64,000 nucleotides of DNA from Chrysemys picta bellii (lineage: Eukaryota > Chordata > Testudines > Emydidae), in NCBI RefSeq assembly GCF_011386835.1, contig NC_088792.1, forward strand, positions 225,273,894 to 225,337,893. Reading direction: 5' to 3'. Shown one piece after another: positions 1 to 11,855 of the stretch. The first letter of the stretch is position 1, and the number at the start of each line of letters is the position of its first letter. The notes under the pieces are model-generated. The model made no database searches. It had not been told where the DNA came from and was given only the letters and a program-made list of their open reading frames with translations. A program made the translations under genes and the position numbers.

Positions 1-368
1 GTGCTAAAACACTAGTGTGTTGATCTTTCGCATTACAAAATAATGAATTGTAATTCTGCCATTACTCAGTGCCCCATGGACTAGCAGTGAAGAGAGGTAT
101 CAATTCCTACAGAAAGCTATAGAGTTTAGAAAGGTCATAAATCAGATGTCAGATCTTCGACTGGTTCACCCGTGATGAAGGTGCAACATATGAAAGCTTA
201 CCAAGCTAGGTGGAAGTGCTTCATTTACCAAACACTCAGTCTCTCTAGAGATGTTAAAGGCCTCTCTCAGAGATTCTGGCAGTTTACTTAAAACTTCTCT
301 CTCCACACCCCCAAATCCCCCATGTTCTCTTCATTTTAGACCAACTCCTTTCACCTCTAAGTCACTGA

Positions 369-491
369 TAGGGTGACCAGATGTCCTGATTTTATAGGGA
401 CAGTCCTGATATTTGGGGCTTTGCCTTATATAGGCACCTATTACCCTCCACCCCCGTCTCGATTTTTCACACTTGCTATCTGGTCACCCTG
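369..491. mobile_element. hAT-type MITE, 123 bp
   Basis: Terminal inverted repeats read TAGGGTGACCAGATG at the left and CTATCTGGTCACCCTG at the right. They are flanked by 8-bp direct repeats GTCACTGA (361-368) and GTCACTGC (492-499), one mismatch apart. An 8-bp duplication is the hAT signature. It has no coding capacity. The 'gggtgaccagatg' family is abundant in turtle genomes as I recall them. Confidence 0.85.
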
Positions 492-669
492 GTCACTGCT
501 ATAAAACCTGTGTAAGAAAAGAATCAGGCCTTTGTTTGAATTGTTTCTTCCAACTTCCACCCCGATTTGTTTACCTGCATTTCATTTGTTTTAGACTCAC
601 TACTTATTACCCCACTACTGAGCACTTGTCACTCATCACAAACATCATAGGCCTGAACTGTCATCTATC

Positions 670-740
670 TTACACAGGTTTAATACCAGTGTAACTTCAT
701 TGACTTAAATGGGGGTAATTAATGGTTTAAACTAGTGTAA
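670..740. repeat. Palindromic MITE-like repeat
   Basis: The left half (ttacacaggtttaataccag) mirrors the right half (aaactagtgtaa) around a centre resembling 'cattgactt.aatgg'. It belongs to the short palindromic repeats also seen at 10372-10522. It is decayed and no target duplication could be fixed. Confidence 0.5.
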
Positions 741-774
741 GCAGGAGGAGAATCACTGAAGGATAAGGGCTCAA

Positions 775-930
775 AAAATTGCCATGGTGGATCAGACCGG
801 TGGTCTATTTAGCCTGCTACTGTGTCTGACCGTGACCAATACTAGGTGCTTCAGAAGAAAATGTAGAAAACCTCATCCTGGACAATTATGAAATAACCTG
901 CCCCAAAAGAGTTTCTCCCTAACCCACCAA
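775..930 (+). repeat. Old interspersed repeat, class not assigned
   Basis: It contains the phrase 'ccatggtggatcagaccggt' followed by a 'gccaatact.ggtgcttcagaa' block that I recognise from many turtle and crocodile loci. I cannot place it in a transposon class from sequence alone. It is heavily diverged and has no ORF. Confidence 0.4.
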
Positions 931-1612
931 TTTCTCATGTGACTGGAGTGCATGCAGGATGTATGATGTAACCTCTTTCATAGTGATTCAGCATTAAGCT
1001 GCCTACAGTGCTTTGTGAGATAGCCATAAGGTGAAGTCTGTTTTCTTTTCTCTAGAAATAGGGACAGCAGATGGCTTGTGGAAGAAATGAAACTACATTT
1101 CAGGTCCTCCTGGGGCTTGTTTAACTCATCCTTCCATATAAATAGTCAGACTGTGTTTACTTGCCAGTGAAGAAATGCCTATTTTCATAACCCTTTTCCT
1201 TTTTGCAGGAGACATAACTGTCAACAAAGGTTGAGATAATTTTCAAGGAGCTTTAGTAAAAAGAAAATCCAACAACTATAAATTGTGAGCTGGAAGAATA
1301 AAGATACCATTATAAACCCTTTTAATGTGTCTAATGTGGTAGTTTGGGGTCTTTTTTTTTTTTTGTACTTCTGGAGATTATATTGTAAAATCTCAGTGCA
1401 AGAGATAATCCATAACAGATCCCAGTTCCTCTATATGCAAATCTCAGATGATCGTAGGCAACAAAGCCTTCATTTTAAATCCCTCTGATAATTTTGTTTG
1501 TTTTTGATGTGGCTGGTAAATTTTATGACTAATATACCAATTGATATTGGTAAGTTGTGGCTTTTAAAATAAAGCAGTCCACTGAGGCTTTCAACTACCT
1601 TTTTGATGGTGA

Positions 1613-2230
1613 CTAGAGGAGGGTGAAATTTTTTGGCCAAAACGTTTTTGCCAAAAAATGCAGAGTTAGGTTAACTGCAATGTGACACAAATTTGTGAAA
1701 CAACATTGGCAAACTTTTTTTTTTGGTTGAAACAAAAAGGAAAGATAGGACATACTGAAACGAACTTTTTCAACATTATCACAATAACTCTTTTTGATCT
1801 AGGGGATTCACACAGCGGGGCCTTACTTATAACTTTTAGCCTAGTTGTTAGGGCAGCCATGTGGGATGTGGGAGTCCGAGGTTCAAATCCCTGCTTGATA
1901 GCAGGGACTTGAAATCATGTGTTGCCCTCCCAGAGGAGTGCCTTAACACCAGACTATGGATTATATCTGTCTCTGTCTCTCCGATTGAAGCTGTTACACT
2001 TTGTATAAATAATTATTCTAACCAAGGTCTCCCTGCCCACCAGACTATAGAGTGTCTCTTGCTCTTTCTCTTCCCCATCTAGTGACTATTCAACTATCTT
2101 CATACAAGGTGGAACAGCTTCAACGAAGAGATTGAGATCCACACACCCAGCACCCTAGATTGCCTTATAGCTTGGTGGTTAGGGCAGTTACATGGTGAAG
2201 GGGGAGATCTAGGGTCAAGTCTCTGAAGTA
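1613..2230. repeat. Fold-back composite repeat with tRNA-like modules
   Basis: An A/T-rich 'ggccaaaa.gtttttgccaaaa' head (1625-1660) is followed by tRNA-like modules. The first (1838-1905) has 'ctagttgttagggcagccat' and the B-box-like 'gaggttcaaatccc'. It is followed by an inverted partner ('gcagggacttgaaatcatg', 1900-1960). Another + module lies at 2163-2225 ('ggtggttagggcagttacat'). The same architecture recurs at 51085-51660. The B-box-like motifs suggest tRNA ancestry; transcription is not implied. Confidence 0.5.
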
Positions 2231-5200
2231 TTAAATCTGTGGTTTTTTACAACTAGATAGCTAAACTTGTAAAATGCTAGAGTAAACAAGACAAGTTGTA
2301 GCTCTACCTCTGTATAGTTGGTTGAGGTGACTTTCAATGTGACAGTATTCCTAAATCTCTTAGGTGCATTTAAAAATCCCCTCCTGAAGCATAATTTCTT
2401 CCCTTCAGAGTTTATGTGCAGCATAAATACTGTGGCTGGGAGATGCAGAGGAAATATTAATAAAAATCTTGGTTGCAATTGTTGTTGTAAACTCTGTTAT
2501 TGTTCCTTTGTTACTGGGCCTTGTGCTGACATAAAGAATCTATAAAAAAGAGACAGACAGACACACACATACACCAGGTACCATACATCCAGAGTAGATG
2601 GAATTTATGCCAGGAAGTGTTTACTGACTTACTCAACAGCAATCTCAATTACTTGGAGGTAATCTTCATCCTTACTGCAACATCAAAAACATGTTAAGCA
2701 ATTGTCACTGTTACTGGAAGCAAGCCTGTTTATTCTGTTACCTTTTTAATATCTGTGGCCAGAGGTCTCTAGACATTCCTGTCAGAGGATTAATCAACAA
2801 GGTATAACATGGTGAATGTTATTTCACAATATAACTGTGCTTTTGGTTCATTGTTAGTAGAGGTGGCCAAAAAGAGTTTTGTGAAAATTGTTGACAGCTG
2901 TAATGATTAGGAATGTTAGTGCATTGTTATAAAATTCATTTATACAGTTCCAATTAAATGACACAGGCATTGTGGGAGTAATGAAATCCCACACAGGAAA
3001 ACGTTTGATTTATCATGGCTATGGAGAAATATTGTACCTCAGATTTTACAGCTCCTTCCTTGAAAAACACTAGATGTAGGGATTCTGAAGGATTGCCTCA
3101 TTGGCCAACCAGAGAGTTCTGAGTCTCCAAAGAGGCAATGTGGCAAAGTATCCCTGAAGTAGAGGACCAGAAATAGGACACCAATTCAGAGCATCTCATA
3201 AGAACAGGATAGACAAATTACAGTATGAAATAGTGGTAGAAACAGCCATTCTGCTTTGGCGTTGCATACACAGAAATACTACATCATAGGTCAGCGCGGA
3301 GATAGGACCTGTCTCCTTTGCAATATTTTACAATCAGCTCTAGACACTTCAAAGACACCAACAAATCAGAGGGAGTTCGTAGATGGGTAATACAAGTGAT
3401 TTTGGAGACTAGAGCGATAGAAGAAAAAACTCCATGAGGGACAGATACTGCAGCTTAACCAACCAATGTGTACGAGCAGTTATGCCTGTAAAACTATAAA
3501 AAGTGTAAATACAAAGGAGGGGAGAGGAAATATCTCTGATGGTCCATGGAAACATTAACCAAGAAGAAAGTACTGAAAATTTTAAAAAATCTTTTAAAAA
3601 TTGAATGTCAAAATCGGTTTCCATATTACTACAGGAGAAGTTTTTTTTTAGAGGCTTCTAATCTCAATATTTTTGTATGCTTTCCTTACAGAAATATTTC
3701 CCAGTGGTGATGTTTATAAAACAGGGGAATATTCTCCCAAGGGAAGGTAGAGAGCGGATGGGTGGGTGTATTCTGTAGGGAACAATCCTTTCATGGCAGG
3801 GAGATTGAATAGAGCTGGAAATGGCCAGGTTAAAATATTTTAGGTTACACCAGAGATTTATGAAATTAAGGGCCTAACCGAGAGCACTCCAACCCCCATC
3901 AGAGACAGAATACCCCACTGGAACAGTTGGCTGTCTCCTCAAATGTGCTTTTCAATCTTCTCTTTATTTCTGAAGGGTACATCAGTGTAATTTATTCTTG
4001 TGTACTGAACTATCTGCAAAAAATAGCTGCTTAGCTGGTGAGAGCAGGTGGGTTCTTCCTAGATGTGTCAGGTTGGGGGGGGGGGCGGTGAAGGGAGGGG
4101 AAATTTGTATATCTGATATTTACTGTTACTGTAGTCAGATGCTTATCAGTTCTCCTAGCGAGGACATTTAGTATTTTCTTAAAACTGAATTGAAAGAAAA
4201 GGGTAATGTTCAGCCTGATAGACTCAATAAAATCTTTTCTCTGGGCCTTTTTTTTTTTTTCTCAAACATAGAGCTTTCCATGCCCGTCCTTTGGATATTA
4301 TTTCCTCTGTATCATCTGTTTTCAGAAAACTCAGCCTGATTGCCTAAGTGATCATTCCTATCACCAGGTGTTCAGAAATAATGGGAGGGTTCGAGAAGCC
4401 ACCATTTCAAGTGGGAAACAGTGAATCATGGCGATGACTAAGAGAAATATGATTCACACTGTCAAATTCTTAGGAGTCTCAATTCTTCAAATATCACAGC
4501 TAATGACTCCCGGCTTCCTTACAGATTTGGATTTAGCTCAGATATATTTTTACTAACGGGTACCTTGTGAAAAATGTCAACTTTAGATTCTTAAAGTATC
4601 CATTTGGAAACCATTTAATCTTAAAAACATATATTTAAAGGTTTTACATTTAACACAGGCCACATACCATTATCAGCAGTCCTAAAGCTCCTCAGGTAAA
4701 CAGGAGTAGATTACAGCAAATTCCACAGGATTTGGCCCTGACAGTCAGAAGAGCTGATGGAAGTGGTGAAGCAGAGAAAACAAGTCTTATACAGGTAACC
4801 AAGATAGACAGATTAAAGAAGCCTTGGGAATTAGAGGGAGGAAGAGTCTGTAAATGGGGAGCACAATGGTGTCTATTGTGGAGCAGAATATTGGTGCATC
4901 TGGGCACAATTTAGTTTAAATCCAGCCTTGAAATCTTCAAACAACCCTCTGATCTCTAGGATTTGTGGCTCTCATTTCCACAAGGTTTAATGCTTCTTAT
5001 GAACTGATCCAGTTAGAATTTTCTCATTTGTACTGTAGAATCTCTACAAGTTCAAACACCCATAGGAAGAGCAGAACGCTGCTAAAACACACACAAACCA
5101 ATAGTTTCTCCCCAGGTTTCAAAGGTTTAATAGCAGAGTCTCACTATTAACACTTCATTTTTACAAAATACACCAGGTATATACTTCCCAGTCTATTAAA

Positions 5201-7197
5201 TGTTGTTTTACTTCTAACCAGACTGCACTTTTAACCTGTACAAAGTAAGTTTGTGATGCATTATCCTTCATTTTTGTTTGTGCAATTACTCTCTAATTCA
5301 TCATGGGTATCCCAGTTACCAATGCAAATTGGTGATGTTTTATGGTATACAAACTGCAATTTTTAGGCCATTAATATTCATTTTATTGCCTGTTCTGGAT
5401 GGGGGCTGCTCTTTAGCACAGTATGTATAATACAGACATGATACGTCTGTGTGTCTATAATTACATTTAAAAACAATTCTATGTTAAGAGCATTAAGGTT
5501 GGTACTCAGCTCCCACCATGGCTCCTGGTCCCCTTCCCCTTCTGCGTCTATACGAGCCCCCATCCTCTGACTCTTCCCTCTCCCCCTCAGAACCTATATG
5601 CCCCCTCAACCTCCACAGCTCTCTCCCCCCCCAGATCTTATCACCCTTCTCCTCTGTTCCTCTCCCCTTCCATACACACATCCTCTGGCTCCTGCAACCC
5701 TTTCTTTCCCATTGTCACTCCCCACCCCACCACAGTTTCTATCCCATCTGCATTCCAGTTCGACTCCTTCTCTTCACAGCCTGGGTGCCAGCAAGGGGAG
5801 CACAGGAGAAGCAATTGCCGGGAAAGTCCTGCTCAGCCCCTGCACCCCTGGGCTGGATCATGCCCAAGCACTCTTATGGGAAGACTGCATGTGCAGCTTG
5901 GTTTGCACCTAGAGTCTGAGATAGGTTGGTGCAGGCTCAGTGCAGGTGGACTCTTCAGAGAATTTAGCTGCCAAACTCTATCAACTTCTACTGAGCATAT
6001 GTGAACGGAGAGTTTTTTCTCCTCCAAAGGCTTATAACTTGGCCAAATTAGGGCTGTTTCCTAAGGGGATAGGAAAAGGCATATCTCTAATAGCAGGACA
6101 ACCACCCTGTCAACTTTTAAGTCCCTGATACAAAGAAAGGAGGCTCTAGAGCTTCTCAATGTAATGATTGCAAGATTATTTTTAACATGGTCAAAACAAC
6201 ATATTTTCCCCCTTACCTCATTCTCTGAAATGGCTGAACCATTGGACCTTAGACTTTCTAATAATTAATAATAATCAGTGTGATTCAAAACAGCCAGTAT
6301 GGAAAAATTCAGCCCAACTGATCATGGTTTGGCAGAGTTATAAACAACTGAAAACAGGATCTGATAATGAGAAGTGTTAGGAAAATTTAACTGTAGGTAG
6401 GTCTACTAGCTTTTTATAAAATATACTATATAAAATACTGTGCTAAATCACAGTTTATCATGCCTTCTGCCTGATAATTCATTTTCTCTGGTTCTCAATT
6501 TCCAAAGTTCTGAGACGCTTCAAACAATCTAATAAAGGAGGGGGAGAACTGGCTATGAAATGTTTCCTTCTGTCCCACCAAATATGGAATTTGTCCCCCA
6601 AAATTACATTGGCCCAAGGCCCAGGATGGAAAATATTCAGTCCTGGATCTACAACAATTTTAAGTCTTAACTTGTGATCAATAAAAGCTAGACATTAGAA
6701 TTGTATTTTTTTGACAGAGGGAGGGTCTTTCAAGGGATACACAGCACTGACTTCGAATGCACTACAATCAGTCTGGAGATCATAAATTTAATTTCTCACG
6801 TTTCTGTGCAAGGCTTTTTAAAATGTATTTATTTTCATTTCCTTTAGACTTGTCCAGTTTAGATTTAGTTAATGGTAATTAAGGCACCAGACTTCACTGG
6901 TGGAATAATACAAAATTGCACAAATTAATTTTTTTATTCTTTAAATTGTTTTTAAAAAAACTCTTCTTCTCCTGCTGATATAGGCACTTTAGCAAATTCC
7001 TGTTTTACAAGGAAACTTATTACAGACTCTTCCAAGTTCTGTACAATGTATGAGCTCTTCAGTTGTGAGTTTGTAAAAGTGGATATCAGCAGCCTCTTGT
7101 AAAATTTCCCCTCAGTTTCTTGGTGCCCATTTTTGACCTAAGGGAGGTCGCTCTTCAGGACCTTTATCAACTCAGTTTAAATCATCTGTGGACTTCA
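2231..7197. other. Non-coding stretch, mostly unassigned
   Basis: I see no gene here. It is AT-rich, apparently unique DNA. Minor contents are a poly-G tract at about 4075-4086, a possible short scrap of the gagctggtc-type repeat at 2858-2893 and the pyrimidine-rich tract listed separately. All open frames are short, mutually overlapping and without recognisable motifs. Confidence 0.5.
5518..5790. repeat. C/T-rich low-complexity tract
   Basis: The + strand is strongly pyrimidine-biased (ccccttccccttctg, ctcttccctctcc and similar). This produces overlapping proline/serine/leucine-rich open frames on both strands, a composition artefact. No splice context or conserved motif supports coding. 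Confidence 0.6.
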
Positions 7198-7266
7198 AAT
7201 GAAATTCTGCCCCAGTGAAGTCAAGGGGAATTTTGCAATTTACTTCAATGGAGCTAGAGTTTCATC
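7198..7266. repeat. Palindromic MITE-like repeat
   Basis: 'aatgaaattctgcccc' on the left mirrors 'agctagagtttcatct' on the right around 'ttacttcaatgg'. The family matches the copy at 60992-61067 (gtaaaatcctgg...ccaggattttatcc). No coding capacity. Confidence 0.5.
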
Positions 7267-7961
7267 TTTTGTTTGACACAAGGGAAAAAAAAGTGGGACA
7301 TGAGTTGACTCTGCTTTTGAATGAGAAGAATCACACTTGGCTCATCCCTGGATCTTTGGACAATCCAATTATTACACTTCAAAATGTTTCCCAATGTCAT
7401 CAATCAAAAATATGTCTGAATTCAACTAAATTTATCCCAAGGATCCTGGATTTATTTGGCTGTTATTTGACAATAAACCATTTTCTGGTGATGCTGCAAT
7501 AAATTGAACAGGCTCATGAAGTACTAGAAACCTCTGCATATTTGCTCTGAACTGATATTTCATTAATCATTCAGACTTTCAAAATGACTCTGTCCACTGA
7601 CAAGAGCTATACTAGAGAAAGATTGATCAGTCTTCTAGTTGTTTTAACTTCATTTTATGTACTGGTTTGCTGATTTAAATTTTAAATTACAAATTCAAGA
7701 AATTATTGACAGTAACAGTAAATATTGGTATTGTAAGCTTCCAAATGAACCAGTTAGAAAGAGCCCACTCATTCTTACTGTGCCTAGCAGTAATTTCTTG
7801 TAAATAGTGTGGCACACATTAATAAATTATATCAATGTTTTCTAACAGGGCTGTATCTTCAGAAACAAAGGGAAGAATTGAACAGCAGACTGGGGGTGGG
7901 AGGGAAGAGCTGACAGTTCTAGTTTACTTGTGCAAGGAGTAAATGCAAACATAGGGGACTG

Positions 7962-8763
7962 GAGTGGGCAAATCTACTGTGGGGGCTGCTGTGATGCAAG
8001 TAGCCAAAGCAATCACTGAGCTGCTGCTACCAAAGGTAGTGACTCTGGGAAACGTGCAGGTCATAGTGGATGGCTTTGCTGCAATGGGATTCCCTAACTG
8101 TGGTGGGGTGATAGATGGAACCCATATCCCTATCTTGGCACTGGAGCACCAGGGCAGCTAGTATGTAAACCATAAGGGGTACTCTTCAATGGTGCTGCAA
8201 GCACACTGGTGGATCACAAGGGATGTTTCATCAACATCAATGTGGAATGGCTGGGAAGGGTTCATGATGCTCGCATCTTCAGGAACAATACTCTGTTTAA
8301 ACAGCTGCCGCAAGGGACTTACTTCCCATACCAGAAAATAACAGTTGGGGATGTTGAAATGCCTATAGTTATCCTTGGGGACCCAGCCTACCCCTTAATG
8401 CCATGGCTCATGAAGCCATACTGGACAGTAGTCAGGACCTGTTCAACTACAGGCTGAGCAAGTGCAGAATGGTGGTAGAATGTGCATTTGGACGTTTAAA
8501 AGGTCAGTGGTGCACTTTACTGACTCGCTCAGACCTCAGCCAAACCAATATTCCCATTGTTATTGCTGCTTGCTGTGTGCTCCACAATCTCTGTGAGAGT
8601 AAGGGGGAGACCTTTATGGCGGGATGGGAGGCTGAGGCAAATCGCCTGGCCGCTGATTACGCGCAGCCAGACACCAGGGCGATTAGAAGAGCACACCAGG
8701 AAGTGCTGTGCATCAGAGAAGCTTTGAAAACCAGTTTCATGACTGGCCAGGCTACCATGTGAA
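7962..8763 (+). pseudogene. Harbinger DDE nuclease (HARBI1-like) pseudogene fragment
   Basis: The C-terminal two thirds of a PIF/Harbinger transposase, read from three frames. Frame 1 (7964-8161) holds CGGVIDGTHIPIL and ends at a stop. Frame 2 (8209-8457) holds VHDARIF and VILGDPAYPLMPW. Frame 3 (8403-8762) holds CRMVVECAFGRLKG, then CVLHNLCESKGETF and the terminal SFMTGQATM. Compared with the copy at 27761-29039 there is a 2-bp insertion near 8195 and a 10-bp loss near 8427, each shifting the frame. The N-terminus is absent because the element is 5'-truncated. In intact relatives this enzyme cuts and rejoins DNA at the terminal repeats. This copy cannot make it. It is a transposon gene, not the host HARBI1 locus. 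Confidence 0.85.
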
Positions 8764-8865
8764 AGTTCTGTTTGTTTCTCCTTGATGAAAACCCATCCCC
8801 TTGATTGACTCGTTCTCTGTAAGCAACCCACCCTCCCTCTTCAATCCCAGCTTGCTTTCAAAGGA

Positions 8866-8905
8866 AATAAAGTCACTATCATTTAAAAATCATGCATTCT
8901 TTATT
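8866..8905. terminator. Convergent polyadenylation signals
   Basis: AATAAA at 8866-8871 serves the + strand nuclease. TTTATT at 8900-8905 (AATAAA on the - strand) serves the opposing Myb-like gene. The full-length Harbinger has the same arrangement near 29149-29188. Confidence 0.6.
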
Positions 8906-8989
8906 AATTGATTATAAAAAAGAGGGAGTGAACTGACAAGGTAGCCCAGGTGGGGTTTGGGAGGAGGATAGGAGGGAAGGAAAAGGCCA

Positions 8990-9459
8990 CTAAAAAAGTT
9001 CAATATAATGACAGCCTTTTGGTTGGGCTGTCCACTGGGGTGGAATGGGAGGGTGCACGGACCCTCCTCTCCCACCCCCCCGCGTTCTTACATGTCTGGG
9101 TGAGGAGGCTATGGAACATGGTAAGGGGGGAGGGAGGTTATACAGTGGCTGCAGCGGCACTCTGTGCTCCTGCTGCCGTTCCTTAAGCTCCATCAGACAC
9201 CGGAGCATGTCCGTTTGATCATGCAGCAGCCCCAGCGTTGCAGCCTGCCTCCTCTCATCTCGAACGTCCCTCATGACCTCACGGTCACTGGCATCTTTCC
9301 TGTACTTAGATACCGTGTCCTTCCACTCATTCAGAGGAGCTCTTTCATTGCGGGTGGATTCCATGATTTCCGAGAACACTTTGTCTCGTGTCCTTTTTTT
9401 TTGACGCCTTATCTGAGATAGCCTTCGGGATGGAGGAGGGAGGCTTGAAAAATTTGCAG
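8990..9459 (-). pseudogene. Harbinger Myb-like accessory protein, exon 2 only
   Basis: On the - strand an acceptor (ccgcag|CTGCAAAT) opens an exon at 9459. It reads in one frame to a stop at 8990 as a basic, Arg/Glu-rich helix (RRQ, TRNERAP, DERRQAA), then MLRCLMELKERQQEH and a proline-rich C-terminus ending CHYIELF. The same exon, more damaged, lies at 29336-29828 in the larger Harbinger. The DNA-binding exon 1 is deleted here, so this is a remnant even though its frame is open. By family knowledge the protein partners the nuclease and guides it to the terminal repeats. The exon boundary is inferred from the AG and from phase agreement with exon 1 of the larger element. Confidence 0.7.
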
Positions 9460-9924
9460 CTGCGGGAGGGAGGGAAAAAAGGGAGAGAAGTATTTAAAAA
9501 GATACATGTTACAGAACAATGCTTATACTTTTTCATGGTGAACAACACTATTCACATTACATAGCACATGTGATTTTGGTACAAAGTCACATTTTGCACC
9601 TTAATATTGAGTGCCTGCGGCTTTGGTGTTAGAGAGCACAGATGCAGGTCCGGGCAACAGAATTCAGCTTGCATGCGGCCATGGTAAGCCATTGTCTTTC
9701 GGCTTCTGCAGCTTTCCTACAAGCAGCGCCCTCCTTTCCCACATACCAAGCAAAGCCCGTTGAGTGCTGCGGTTTTCCTGTTAACCTGCAGCAGCAGAAA
9801 CCAAACTAACCCCCCCATCCAATTCTCTGGGATGATCGCTTTATCCTTCCCCCCCACCGCGTGGCTGGTATCAGGGAAGGTCCCCCTGCTAAATTCGAGA
9901 TAAACTCCTAGTGTAGACCAGGCC

Positions 9925-10371
9925 TTAGAGTCGGTGACTTAATCAGCTCTGATCCTGAAACACTAGCTAATTCAGCAGTGTTCTCTTCACTGGGGTACAG
10001 CCTATGTTTGCTTTCTAGCTACTCCAACGTGGCAGGGTACTCTGACTACCAACCATCAAAACCAGAATACCCAATATTGTGCAGCTACAGTCTTGTCCAG
10101 AAGGGGAACACAACTATTTAATGCTAACATGCAAAAAAAGGTATTTTAAAAAAATTAAAGGGAATGAAAAATACTGTGTCATGCAAGTGAAACACACATA
10201 CAATCTAAACATTCTCTACATTTCTTTCATGGCATTAATATCTATTAATGACTATACTTCATAGTTGTGTAATATTAACAAGAACAAAGAGCTGGCTGCA
10301 GGACTTTCCCTTCCAAGGTCCTTCTGCTCTCGAGTAACGAAGAGTTGTCTTGCCTGTTCAAAAGAGACCAT
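9925..10371. other. Non-coding stretch
   Basis: Flank of the truncated Harbinger. AT-rich, with no gene and no repeat I recognise. Confidence 0.4.
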
Positions 10372-10522
10372 GGGCCAAATTCAGAGGTGATGTGTAAGCT
10401 GGTGTAACTTGCACCTTGGTAAATGGTTATAAGGGAGAGAAACTGGGCCAGTATTCTGCTTTCAGTTACACCAGCATAGATCTGGAGTAAATCCACTGAT
10501 TTCAGTCTTCAGAATTTGCTCC
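10372..10522. repeat. Palindromic MITE cluster
   Basis: It opens with 'gggccaaattcagagg' and closes with 'cttcagaatttgctcc', roughly its reverse complement. An internal second start lies near 10446 ('gggccagtattctgc'). 'gttacaccagcatag' is the characteristic inner arm. It looks like one palindromic repeat interrupted by, or overlapping, another. Confidence 0.5.
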
Positions 10523-10603
10523 ACTGAATATAGTGGTGCTTAGGCTAATGTAACTGGCTTACTAAGGGGGCTGGAAGAAGATGTAAGTTACATTGATTTA
10601 GAC

Positions 10604-10868
10604 CAGCAATACTGAGACTGTGGTTCTCGAGCCGCAAGTGACTCTTTAATGTGTCTCCTGCAGCTCTTGATAATAAAACACTGTGGGACTTAATTATTAA
10701 CCAACCAGGATGCTTTCACTATGTTATCAACTCACACTAAGCTATTAACTTATTTGCTATGAGAACAATATATCTAAATATTTCCCCGATCATTCACACT
10801 ACTTGGTTCTTCTGGGTAATGTTGATCACTAATTTGGGTCCTGAATCACTGAGGTCTGAGTATCACTG
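10604..10868. mobile_element. hAT-type MITE, 265 bp
   Basis: Ends read cagcaatactgagac and, inverted, cagtgatactcagac. A perfect 8-bp target duplication ATTTAGAC flanks it (10596-10603 and 10869-10876). No open frame. The conserved duplication suggests a fairly young insertion or an undisturbed site. Confidence 0.88.
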
Positions 10869-10876
10869 ATTTAGAC

Positions 10877-11327
10877 TGTCCTCTGAATTTGGTCCTGTAT
10901 CTCTACCTTCCTCATTCCAAAAGTGCTATTGCCAAAAGCACAAGAACAAGTTCCATATCTCAGGCTGTTTTTTCTTAACTTTCACAAATTTGACTTTTTA
11001 CCAATGTAGTAGTGAAGGGAAAAAGTCTGATTTATTTAGGTCTTTGATATTCTAGCTAGCCACCATCTGTCTGTTTAAATATATTGTTTATGGAAGTCAT
11101 ATCCTCTCAGATTATTACACATGTCCTTGGATATAAAGGAGTTCAAGAACTTTAAATGGCAGCTGACTGACTGAGGCAATTTTAATGGTCTTCTCAGATG
11201 TGGTTAACCTCCAAGTCTGATATCAAGGAAGTTTCCTTGTTTTTATTATTTGTAATGAAATTAATGCACTTTTCATTTTCTTCTTGGTACAAGAATCCTA
11301 GCTGACGCCTTATCATACTGTCTCTTT
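10877..11327. other. Non-coding stretch
   Basis: AT-rich, unassigned. No ORF, splice pattern or repeat recognised. Confidence 0.4.
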
Positions 11328-11403
11328 AAGTCCTGATCCGAAATCCATGGAGGTTAGTGGGAGTCTTTCCATTGACCCCACTGGGCTTTGGATCAGGCCC
11401 TAA
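11328..11403. repeat. Palindromic MITE
   Basis: 'taagtcctgatccgaaa' and 'tttggatcaggccctaa' form the ends, with 'gaggttagtgggag...ccattgaccccac' between. Short TAA-like ends are compatible with a 3-bp target. Related copies lie at 39994-40108, 52854-53000 and 63073-63176. Confidence 0.55.
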
Positions 11404-11759
11404 ATTTTAGACTCTGGGCCCAATACCTGCTTGCCTAATATATTCCTATTAACTTCAGAAGGACTTTACAGGTATGTGTGGCAAGCAGAATTTTGAGCCT
11501 CTAACCCATTTTCCTAGAGCTGTTGGGAGGATAATGTAGCTTTACTGTATAATAGTGTAGCCTGATGAGGAACTGTATAATACAATTAATATTTGGTCAT
11601 TTTCTTCTGGAATTATATATTACCTGAAAATCTCAGCTTTCACTCTAAATAGAAAAATAGGTTTCTAGCCTTCACGGTTTTGGAGAAAAGATTAAAAATA
11701 CAAACCTAATAGCACCAACACGAGAAAGCAAATAAAAAATATTTTTATTAATGATTATT

Positions 11760-11855
11760 AGTTTATTAAAATCTCATGGGTTTTTTTTGCCAATTTCATA
11801 ATTTTGGGTGTTTAACACACTATTTTTAAACAGGTAGGGTTGGCACTGATAATAT
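11760..11855. repeat. MITE fragment
   Basis: 'aaaatctcatggg', 'ccaatttcataattttggg' and 'agggttggcactg' match the end of the amniote MITE better preserved at 41163-41452. Only one end is visible. Confidence 0.4.

Larger units (their letters stand above)
7960..9924. mobile_element. PIF/Harbinger DNA transposon, truncated and internally deleted
   Basis: Sequence from about 7962 is colinear with the nuclease gene of the full Harbinger at 26594-31710, through the convergent polyadenylation region and the second exon of the Myb-like gene. The right end (gtgtagaccaggcc, ending 9924) matches that element's 3' terminal inverted repeat and is followed by TTA, the usual Harbinger target. Two parts are missing: everything upstream of the mid-nuclease, and Myb exon 1, because intron sequence joins the 3' terminal repeat directly near 9888. 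Confidence 0.85.

Noticed and set aside
5518..5919. 133-codon open frame
   Set aside because: It follows the pyrimidine-rich tract and has no conserved motif; overlapping frames of similar length exist on both strands.
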